A stretch of 64,000 nucleotides of DNA from Pseudomonas lalkuanensis. GTDB taxonomy: Bacteria > Pseudomonadota > Gammaproteobacteria > Pseudomonadales > Pseudomonadaceae. Below the pieces are notes generated by a model that made no database searches, was not told where the DNA came from, and saw only the letters and a program-made list of their open reading frames with translations. Below, piece after piece: positions 34,739 to 45,200 of the stretch. A program made the position numbers and the translations under genes. The stretch is taken from contig NZ_CP043311.1 of NCBI RefSeq assembly GCF_008807375.1, forward strand, positions 2,708,001-2,772,000. The letters are read 5' to 3'. Within the stretch, counting starts at the first letter, position 1, and each line of letters starts with the position of its first letter.

Positions 34739-36254
34739 GCGGTGTTCCTTGTTGGTTGGCGAGGAGTTTGTCGCGTTGCTGCTCTTCCAGGGTGCGCTGG
34801 ATTTCGCGGGCCAGGGTCGGGATGTCGTGCTTCTCGATCTGCTCCGGGAGGATGTCCAGGCCGATGGAGTTGTACAGCCGGCCCCAGGCCGCCTGGGCGC
34901 TGGAGTAAGCCGCTTCGCGCTGGTAACGGGACAGCAGGTAGCGGCCTTCGGCGCGGATCAGCTCCAGTTCCGAGCCATAGGAGGTGTTGCGCGCTGCCTG
35001 GGCGTAGTCCAGCAGGCTCTGGTCCACCCGCAGGCTCTGGTCGGCGAACTCCACTTCCTGGCGCGCCAGCTGGTAGCGCAGGGTGCCGACGCGCACCTGG
35101 GTGAGGATGGCCATGGACAGCGCCACTCGGCGCATGTCGTCAGTTTTCGCCTGGGACTCGGTGGCGTTGTTGAGCGACGGCAGTTGCAAGAGGCGCAGCA
35201 GGTTCAGGGACACCTGCAGCCCGGTTTCGGTCCAGTGGCTGTTGTAGAGGAACTTGTTGGAGTCGTACTTGTAACCGAAGTCTAGGCTGACGTTCGGCCA
35301 GAGCTGGGCCTTGGCGATCTTCAGGTCGTTCTCGTTGACCCGCTTGCGGTACCACTCTTCCATGATCTCCGGTCGGTTCTCCAGGGAGAGCTGTTCCAGC
35401 CGGTTGATGTCCTGCTTCAGCTCCGGCAGCGGCTGTTCGGCCTGGTCGGCGAGGACCAGCTTCGAACCCGGCGGCAGCGACATCAGCGCCGACAGCTCGG
35501 CCTGGGCGAACTCCAGGTCCTGGCGGCGCACGGTGAGCAGGTAGATGGAGTCCAGCAGGGCCCGCTGGTAGGCCAGCACTTCCTGGCGCGGCAACAGGCC
35601 TTTGGACTCTGCTTCCTGGGCGGAGAGCAGGGCCCGGTGGGTGCGCATCAGCAGGCGGTCCACCTGGGGCATCAGGCGCTGGGCGCCCACGGCGCGCCAG
35701 TACGCGTTGCGCACATCCTGCAGGACGTTCTGCGCCACCTTGCGACGGCGTTCCTCGGCCATGAGGATCTGGTCGCTCTTCTGCTGGGTGCGGTAGTAGG
35801 CCACGCCGAAGTCCAGCAGGCTCCAGGACAGGCCCAGGCCGTAGAGCTCGCGGTAACGCTCTTCGGAGGTGGATGCCCGCAGGCTTTCCTCGCGGTCCTC
35901 GATGCCGATGGAGGTGCCGCCGGAGTCGTTGTTACGCCCGGCATAGCCGGCCGAGGCCACCAGGCGCGGCAGCATCTCGTGGCTGGATACGTCCCGCAGG
36001 TCGCTGGACAGGGCGCTTTCCATCAGCTTGAGGCGGTAGTCCAGGTTGTACTTCAGGGCACGCGCGGCGGCTTCGTAGAAGGTGATGGGCGCGGTTACCG
36101 GCTCCTGGTCGGCGTACATCTGCGCCTGGTCCTGGACGATGCGCTGTCGGCTTTCCTCTTCCGTATACACGTGGGGCTTCATGGCCGAACAGGCACCTAG
36201 CAGGAGGCTGGAGGCGATGGCGGCGCTGAGGAGGGTGAGGGGCGTTCTTGGCAT
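34722..36254 (-). CDS. TolC-family outer-membrane efflux lipoprotein
   Basis: A 510-residue outer-membrane factor. The N-terminus is a lipoprotein signal with lipobox LLGAC, followed by two OEP domains rich in heptad helices (for example RKVAQNVLQDVRNAYWRAVGAQRL and FADQSLRVDQSLLDYAQAARNTSYGSELELIRAEGRYL). The start at 36254 has AAGGA at 7 bases. An ATG at 36278 that overlaps the stop of the giant-protein gene (ATGA) is the alternative and would add 8 residues. It forms the outer-membrane exit duct of the putative export system, with the adaptor genes following directly. Confidence 0.86.
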   Translation of the reverse strand: MPRTPLTLLSAAIASSLLLGACSAMKPHVYTEEESRQRIVQDQAQMYADQEPVTAPITFYEAAARALKYNLDYRLKLMESALSSDLRDVSSHEMLPRLVASAGYAGRNNDSGGTSIGIEDREESLRASTSEERYRELYGLGLSWSLLDFGVAYYRTQQKSDQILMAEERRRKVAQNVLQDVRNAYWRAVGAQRLMPQVDRLLMRTHRALLSAQEAESKGLLPRQEVLAYQRALLDSIYLLTVRRQDLEFAQAELSALMSLPPGSKLVLADQAEQPLPELKQDINRLEQLSLENRPEIMEEWYRKRVNENDLKIAKAQLWPNVSLDFGYKYDSNKFLYNSHWTETGLQVSLNLLRLLQLPSLNNATESQAKTDDMRRVALSMAILTQVRVGTLRYQLARQEVEFADQSLRVDQSLLDYAQAARNTSYGSELELIRAEGRYLLSRYQREAAYSSAQAAWGRLYNSIGLDILPEQIEKHDIPTLAREIQRTLEEQQRDKLLANQQGTPHVVQR

Positions 36255-36274
36255 GGTCAGTCCTTGATTCCTGC

Positions 36275-39200
36275 TCATTCGGGGGTGCCGTTGCCGAGGG
36301 CGCGCAGGCGCTCGGCGGCCTCGCGCAACTGGGCGCGGAAACCGGGGGCGGTACGGGTGTCGGAAGGCGGTGGCAACTGTGCATCGCCCTGGGTGAGGTT
36401 CTCCGCGCCGGGGGCGAATACCGAGGGATCGGCCAGCAGGCCATCTGCGCTGAGGTTGATCCGGCCATGACGGCCGAGGATCCACGCCAGGTCCAGGTCG
36501 CTGTCCACACGGCTTTCGCGCACCGCGCGGGAAACGAACTGGCCGGGTGTCTGGCCAAGGCGGTTGCCGAGGGTATCGCTCTGGATTTCCGGTACCCGGC
36601 CCAGGGCCAGGTTGCTGCCGTCGGCCTCCCAGCTGGACAGGGTGAGAAGCCGGTCGTTGCGTTCCACCACCGGGCCCACGAAGACCACCGGGTCCACCAC
36701 GGGCAGCGTCGGGCGGCGGAAGGGATCGCGGTCACCACGGTCGAAATGCGGGTCGATCAGGTTGCTTTCCGGGGCGGGGATGAAGGGGGCGGCGATGTCC
36801 AGGTCGATGACCAGTTGCGCCCGGTCCGTCGCCCCGGCACGGTCGCCAAGGGTGTAGGTGAAAACGTCCTGCAGCACGCGGCCGAGGCCGGCGGCACGCA
36901 GCACTTCGGGGTTGGTGAGGTCGATGCTGTACGTGTAGCTGCCGTCGGCATTGATCACCAGGGTGCCGAAGCGGCCCTGGATGGCCTGGCCGACCACGCC
37001 AGCCGTACCGCTGCCGGTCTCGGCGCCGGTGCGGATGCCCACCACCTGCAACTGCTCGCCGCCGTCCACATCCGAGTCGTTGGGCAGGACATTCCCACTG
37101 GCCTGTGGGGCCGGGGTCTGGTCGCTGGCCACATTGCTGTCGTCACGGGCGACGGGGTTGTCGTTGGCGCCCTGGATCAGCAGGTTCAGGCGTGCTTCGG
37201 ACTCGGCGCCGCTGGTGTCGCGCATGCGGTAGGTGAAGACCTCACGCAGCGTCTCGCCGGCGGTGCGCAGGGCCTGTACCGTCGGATTGCTGTTATCCAG
37301 CACATAGGTGTAGCTGCCATCGGCGTTGAGGGTCAGGGTGCCGTAGCGGCCCGCCAGGGCCACGCCGGCACCGGCGCTGTTGCCCAATTCGCTGGTGGCC
37401 GAGAGCACTTGTCGGGTTTCGCCGTTGGCGACGCTGTCCACGTCCTGGTCGTTGCTCAGGACGTTGCCGGACGGATCGCTGCCGGGGATGTTGTTGCCCA
37501 CGCCGCCAGCCTCCACCGCGGTACTGTCGTCATCCTGGGCGATCGGAGTGTCATTGCGGCCATCGATGGTGATGCGCAGCTCGGCGGTGTCGGTGGCCAG
37601 GTGCGTGTCGGCCAGGGTGTAGGTGAAGGTGTCCAGCAGGGTCTGGCCGCTGATGCGCAACGCCTGCACCTCGGCCAGGCTGTTGTCGACCACATAGGTC
37701 CAGCTGCCGTCGGCGTTCATCGTCAGGTCGCCATAGCGGCCGCGCAGCACCGTGCCGACGGTCCCGCTGGTGCCGCTGCCGGTTTCCGTGCCGGTGCGAA
37801 TGCCGGTCACCGACAGCGGCTGCCCTTCCAGGTCGAAGTCGTTGTCCAGGACATTGCCGCTGGGGTTCACACCGGGGGCATTGTTGTTCAGGCCGCCCGC
37901 CTCGACGGCGGTGGCCTCGTCGTCGAAACCGTCCGGAGCGTCGTTGCGACCGACGACGATGATCGACAGCTGGGCCAGGTCGGTGAGCCCGCCGAGGTCC
38001 GTCACTTCATAGGTGAAGTGGTCCACCAGGGTGTCCAGCAGGTCGAGGGCGAGCACCTCCGGGTTGGAGATGTCGATGGTGTAGTGGTAGCTGCCGTCGG
38101 CATTGATCACCAGCGTGCCGTACTGGCCGACCAGCACGCTGCCGACGGCGCCAGCGGTGCCGCTGCCGTCTTCCGGCCCGGTGCGGATGCCGGTGACGGT
38201 GAGCTGGTCGCCCTGGTCGACGTCGCTGTCGTTGGGCAGGACGTTGCCGGTGGGGTTGAGTACCAGGCCGTCGCCGTTGTCGGTGACGCCGATGTTCAGG
38301 TCGTCCTCGGCGACCGGAGCGTCCCAGGCACCCTGGATGGTGATGGTGATGCGGGCAATGCTCAGGGCACTGGCGGTGTCGCGCATGCGGTAGGAGAAGA
38401 CTTCCTGCAGCGTGTCGCCAGGCTTGAGTGCCTGGACCGCCGCGAGGGCGTTGTTCACCACGTAGTGCGACTCGCCATTGGGCTGCACGATCAATGTGCC
38501 GTACAGCCCGGCGATGCTCTGGCTGCCGGTGACCAGGGTGAATCCGTTGCCCCCCAGTTCATCACCGACGCGAATGCCGATGAGCGTCTTGGTATCGCCC
38601 GCGTCGACGTCAGTGTCGTTCGCCATGACATTGAGGCGCGGGTCGATGCCGAGGGTGCTGTTGTTGGTGCCGCCAGCCTCCACGGCGACCAGGTCTACGC
38701 GGATGGCATGCGGGTTGTCGTTGCGGCCCTGGATGGTGATGGTGAGGGTGGCGGTGCTGGCGGCGCCCGCAAGATCGCGAACGGTGTAGGTGAAGCGTTC
38801 ACTCAGCGTGTCGCCAATGATGCGCAGGGCCTCCACCCGTGGATCGTCGTTATCGACGATGTAGGTGTAGCTGCCGTCGGCGTTCAGGGTCAGGGTGCCG
38901 TACTCGCCAACCAAGGCGCTGCCGATGGTGCCGATGTTGGCGCCCTGGCGTACATCGACCACGGTGAGCGTCTCGCCGAACTGGTCGACATCGGTGTCGT
39001 TGGCCAGGACGTTGCCGCTTGGGTCGACGCCGGCGAGGATGTTGTCGAGACCACCGGCTTCCACGGCGATAGCACTGTCGTCGTTGGCCACGGGGTTATC
39101 GTTGGCGCCTTCGATGGTGATGTTCAGCAGCGCAATGTCGGTGGCGCCGGCGGTGTCGATGACGCTGTAGTTGAAGGTGTCGATCAGCGTATTGCCGGCA

Positions 39201-42200
39201 CGCAGGGCCTGCACGGCGGCCAGGCTGTTGTCCAGCCGATAGCTGTAGCTGCCATCGGCGTTCAGGGTCAGCCAGCCATACTGGCCGCGCAGTTCGCTGC
39301 CCAGGGTGCCCGCCGAACCTATGCCTTCCACGGCACCGGTCCGCACGGATTCCACCGCCTGGGTTTCACCGTAGTCGATGCTGTCGAGGGCTCCGCCGTC
39401 GATGTCGGTGTCGTTGTCCAGCACATTGCCGCTCGGGTCCACACCGGCGCTGCCATTGTTAACGCCGCCGGCCTCCACGGCCGTGGCGTCGTCGTCGGTG
39501 GCCACCGGGTTGTCGTTGCGGCCAAGGATGAGGATCACCAGCTGCGCTGACTGGGGCGCTTCCTGACCATCGGAAATCTCGTAGGTGAAGCGCTCGAGGA
39601 GGAAGTCCGACAGTTGGCGCAGGGCTTCGACTTCCGGGTTGCTGTTGTCCAGGACGTAGGTATAGGTCCCGTCGGCGTTCAGCGTCAGGGTGCCGTACTG
39701 GCCGGCGAAGGCCTGGCCGATCACGCCATTGGTACTCAGGGTGTCGTTGCTGATCGAGATCACGCTCAGCGGGTCGCCGTCCGGATCGACGTCGAACAGC
39801 AGGGCGTCGCCAGAGGGATCGATGCCCGCCTGGCCGTTGGCCACGCCACCGCGTTCAACAGCAATATTGAAGTGGTCCTGGGCAATGGGCGGATCGTTGA
39901 CCCCACGGACGGTGATCACCAGTTGCGCCTGGTCGGTCAGGCCGTTGGTATCGACGATCTGGTAGGTGAATGTCTCGGTCAGGGTCTGGCCGGCCTGCAG
40001 GGCCTGCACCGTGGGGTTGGCGCTGTCCACGTCGTAGGTGAAGGAACCATCGGCGCCGATGCGCAACAGGCCGAAATTGCCAACCAGCAGGGTCGCGTTG
40101 GTGCCGCTGGTGGAGCCTGCGGCCACGCCGATCAGCACGCCGCCTGCGGTTTCCAGGCCCGAGCGCACGCCGTTGACCCTGAGCTGGGTGTTGGGTCGGT
40201 CGGCGGCGTCGACGTCGTTGTCCACGCCGTTACCTCCGGGCTGGGTGACCGGGCCGGGTCGGCTGGGGAAGCGGATGACGTTGCCGCTGGGGTTGCTCTC
40301 GCCAATGGCGCTGGGGCCGGAACCGGCCTGGGCCACGGCACGGTCATCGCTGGCGACGGGGTTGTCGTAATTGCCGCGCACGGTGATGCGCAGCTCGGCA
40401 AGGTCGTTCAGGCCCGCCGCATCGGTGACCTGATAGGTGAAGATGTCGGACAGCGTGTCGTTGGGGCCCAGCCGTTGCACAGCGGTGCTGTTCTCGTTGA
40501 TCGCATAGCTGTAGTTGCCATCGGAACCGATGGTCAGGGTGCCGTAGGTGCCATTGATGCTGATGCTGCCGCCAGTGGGCACGATGATCATCAGGCCGGG
40601 TACGATCTCGCGCAGGGCGCGAATGCCACTGACTCGCTTGGTTTCGCCGTAGTCGATCGGGTCCGCCGGGTTCTCGCCGCCGTCCACATCCAGGTCGTTG
40701 TCCAGGACATTGCCGGTGGCGTTGGCGCCGGGAACCGGGAATCCGGGCGGAGGGTTGTCGCCGGGGTTGGCGATGTCGGTGTTGTTGACGCCGCCTTTCT
40801 CGATGGCCGTACCCGCGTCATTGATGCCTGTCGGGGTGTCGTTGGCACCCTGGATGACCACCGAGAGAGTGGCCGAGGATTGCAGCGGCGGCCCGCCGAT
40901 GCCGATGTCCGAGATCACGTAGGTGAAGTTCTCGGTCAACTGCTGGGAGGCCAGGCGGAGCGCCTGCACCTCGGGATAGGCGTTGTCGACGATGTACTGG
41001 TAGGCGCCGTTGGCCTGGATCACCAGCTTGCCGTAGCGACCGAGCACTTCCACCGGGCCAAGCGCTGGAACCGTGACCACCACGCCAAGCGGAGAGGTGA
41101 CCGATATGACGTTGAGCTGGTCGCCGTTGGTGGCGATATCGATATCGGTATCGTTGTCCAGCAGGTTACCGCGCGGGTCGATGCCCGCAATGATGTTGGC
41201 GGTGCCGCCGGCTTCCAGCGCCGTGGCGTCATCGTTCACGGCGTTCGGCGCGTCGTTCACCGGGTCGAGGCGAATCACCAGGAAGTCGCGGTCGGTGCGT
41301 GCGTCGGCCAGTTCGCCGGGAATGCCGTTGCCGTTGAAGTCGCCATAGTTGCCCAGGTCGTTGGTCACCACTTCGAGGAAGTCGACGCCATTGAAATCCT
41401 GGTTGCCCAGGTAACGAAGGCCGGCGAGGGCGGCGTTGATGTCGGCGATCCGGCCCACCAGCACCAGGTTCGCGGTACCGGCGCCGGTGACCGTCACCCC
41501 GGTGGTTGCGCCGGTGAACGACAGGGTTCCGCGCAGCACTTGGAGGCTGACCTGGATGGCGCGACCGTTGACATTGGGATCGCGCTCGGCGTCGACGTCG
41601 CTGACGCTGATACCCGGAATGGCCAGCGGCGTGTCCTCCAGGCCCTGCTGGAAGCCCGGCAGGCTGTTGACCGGTGCATCGTTGATTTCCACATAGCCGG
41701 AGTTGGCCTGCTGAGTCGCGCCTTCACCGAGGGTCACCCGGACCTGGCCGAGGGTGCCGCCGTCGGTGTCGATGCGTACGCGCAGCTCACCGAACTGGGC
41801 GATGCTGTTCACCGTGGTGGGCGCATCGATGCGGTACAGCCCTGAAGGCAACACGCCGAAGCTGAAGCGGCCATTGGCATTGGTGGTCGTGGTAAACGTC
41901 TTGTCGTCGCCATTGCCGAGCACACCGTCTTTACCGGCCCAGATCAGGTTGATGGTCTGGTTGGCGATGGCCAGCTCGTAGGCCGGGGTGCCGGGAACCG
42001 GGTCGGGGTCGGGCGTCCTGTCATTGGGGGCGGTGGCGGCCGTGTCCGTGTCGTTCCACAGGGTTCCGCTGATGATTCCGAGGCCGGCGCCTTCGCGAAG
42101 CACGTAGTTGTTCAGGGTCGTACCGTCCGGACCGGGGCCGTCCGCGCCGGTACGCTCGCCCGCAGCGGTGCCGTCGGCGCCGACTGCCGTGCCACCCCAA

Positions 42201-45200
42201 CTGGTGAAGGTTTCCGGCAGGCTGCTCCAGCTCAGGGTGGCATCGGTGCTGGCGATGGTCGCGCTGTTCGGCACCTGCACGCTGTAGACCACGCTGACGC
42301 TGGTGCCGGGGTTGATTTGCGCAATGTCCACCGTCACGCCGCCCGTGGTGCTGAAGCTGACGCCGGCCGGCAGGTTGCCCGGCGTGTAGGTGGTGCCGCC
42401 GATGGTGATGCTCAGCAGGCTGTAGTTGCTGCCGGTGGGGAAGCCATCTGTGAGGTGCACGTCGTAGGCCGGCAGGCTGCCGTTGGAGGTGAAACCGACC
42501 GTAACCGTGGCGGTGCCGAGAGTACCGCCGGGGTTGGCGTTGAAGTCGGTGACCGTCTTGTCCAGGTTGGTGAAACCGGGTTCGACGATGCGCTCGAACA
42601 GGGTATCGCTGGTGGTGCGGACAATGCCGTTGACGCGGTCATGCACCGTGACGCCAAGCTGCTTGGCGCTCTGGTTGCCGAGGCTGTTGTCCACCCGGGC
42701 GTTGAACTCGAAGACCACGCCTTCGAGGTCGTCGTCGTTGCTGTCGTTACCGGTGCCAAAGGGGCCGTTGGTGAGGTTGCCGAGGTTGAGGGTCACGATC
42801 TGGCGACCGTTGGCGTCAGTGTCGAGCACCACGTAGATCGGGTTGATCACGCCGCCAGGGGCAGCGCCGGAAAGGTCGGGCGTAATCAGCTGGGCTTGCG
42901 GGCTGTCCTCGTTGCCGATGATATGCAAGGTGCCGCCGATGATCAGGTCCCCCAGGCTGGTCACCAGCCCGCCATCGGATATGAAACCGATGCGCATGGT
43001 GCTGAGGTCATCCACCGTCAGGCCATCGTCCAGGGTGATGATCAGCTGGTAGTTGGGGTTGCTGCCCTCGGGCACCAGCACGGCGGCACGGTAGCGGATG
43101 ATCTCGCCGATGCTCACGTTCTCCACGAGCGCGTCGGTCGGGTTGGGCGCGGCGGTGTCGGATAGGCCGCCGACACGGGAGAAGCGGATGGCCTGGGCCA
43201 CCGGGATGATCAGGGCGCTGCTGCGCTGGTAGTCGTTCAGGACACCGCTATTGAGCAGGCCGTCGAGGCCGGTGCGTTCGCCGGCGGGGTCGGCGGCGCC
43301 GTTGATGTTGCTGCCGTTGAGGCTGCTCCAGCGGACGTTGGCGAGGTTGTCGAACTCGGCCACGGAGGCGCCGGTGGCGTTCACCACGCCGGTCACGCGG
43401 ATGACGAGGGTACCGCCCTTGGCGATGTCGACATTGCCGGTGTTGATCAGCGTGCGGCCGGTCGGGTCGAGCCTGAAGCTGGCGCTGATATCGGTACTGA
43501 CCCCGCCCAGGGTATAGATCGCGCTGACCACAGTGAGCTGGTCCATTTCGGTGGGCAGCTGGCTGGAGAAGGCGATGTCGAAGGCGTCGTAGTCACTGCC
43601 GGCATTGCCATTGGCGATGGTGATGCTGAAGTCGACCCGGTCGCCCTCGTCGAAGCCCAGGCCAGGGTTGGTGATCAGCTGCTGGGTGAGCTGCAGGGTC
43701 GGTTCCTGGATGGTGATCGACGGCTTGGTACCGGTCAGGTTCACATCGCGATTCAGCGGCGTGGCGCCGTTCGGAGTATTGCCGTCCGGGTCGCTGTAGC
43801 TCAGCCGGGCGTCGTTCTGGCGCACGCCGCCGGCCTGGTTGCCAATCACGTTGCTGGCCACCAGGCGCACGCGGATGACGAAGCTGTTGTTGCCGGTGTT
43901 GTTGTCGCCCGCAGCACCGGCGGCGGTGAAGGTGAAGCGCGCGTCGACGCCGTCGGCCCCCAGGGTTCCGCTCGGGGCAGTGAGGCTGCCGATGGTGACG
44001 GTGCCGGCGAAGTTGGCGGTCAGCGCGCCACCAGCCGTGGTGATCAGCTGATAGCCCTGGTTGGCGTTGAAGCTGGTGTCCAGGCGCAGGCCGTTGGGGA
44101 TCAGGTCGTCGATGCGCAGGCTCTGGGTGGTGCCTTCGGGCAGGGTGACGATGATGTCGTAGAGCATGCTCTCGCCGACCACCAGGTTCGCGCCCGTGGT
44201 GTGGGTGGCGCTGGAGTCGCTGTTGTCCAGGCTGCCGCCGGCGAAGTTCTTGCTGATGACCGGGGCGCTGACCTGCTGGTTGGCGATGTCGGAGAGCGGG
44301 GCGGGAACGAAGTTCTGTCCGCCTTCGGCGCTGGCGTAGTGGGTGAGCTGGGCGGTGGTCTGCAGGGATGCGCTGGCACCGATGTTCGCCGCCACCTGCA
44401 CGTCGTAGGTGATCACCACGACATTGGCGCCGCTGTTGTCGGCGGCAGTGCCCGGGCGGCCGGCGAGCAGGGCGCCAGCGCCGGGGGCGTCGATGAAGGT
44501 GACGGTGTTGGTGGCGTTGTCCACCGTGAAATGGGTGCCGGCCACCAGTTGCGTGCCGTCGCCGCGATAGATCAGCAGGTTGGCGGCGGAAAGGTTGCCG
44601 CCAACGAAGGACAGGCCCGGCGGGAGGGTGATGCGAGTGCTGACGTCGTAGGCGCTGCCGCCGCCACGGTTCTCGATGGCAGTGGCCAGGCGCAGGCGGT
44701 CGCTGGCATCGATGCCGGTGACGTTGCCATTGACCGCCAGGATGTCGGTGATGCTGCCGCTGAAGGGCCTGCCGGCGGTACCCGGTGCGTTCCAGGTGCC
44801 GGTGGTGCCGGTCACCGTGCCGTGGCTGGCGGACACCACACCGTGGCTCATGTTCAGCACCGGCTCGGCCACCGAGGCGATCAGGGTCACGTCGTCGGTG
44901 GTGAGCAGGACGCTCTTGTCCAGGGTGCGGGTCTGGCTCGATTCACCCAGCACGTTGAAGGCGCGCTGGTCAGCGAAAGGCTGGTCGCTGACGGTCAGGG
45001 TGAAGTCGATGGCGATGCGGCTGCCGTCGATGCCGGGGTTGACGTAGTCGGCAAAGGTGAACACCAGGGAGTTGCCCGGGCCGATGGTGACCGATGTGGG
45101 GCTGTTCGGGTTGGTGTTGCCGGTGGCCAGACGCCAGATGGTGTTGGGGTCGATGCCGGTCAGGTCGAACAGTGGCAGCGGCAGGTACGCAGTGAGCTTG

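Noticed and set aside
36248..39550. 1100-codon plus-strand frame opposite the giant protein gene
   Set aside because: It mirrors the repeats of the minus-strand gene, has no family motif, and is rich in A/G/V/H/Q as antisense frames in high-GC DNA are.
36790..41260. Regularly spaced repeats, considered as CRISPR
   Set aside because: The units are 375-480 bases, coding, and diverged; they are VCBS protein repeats.
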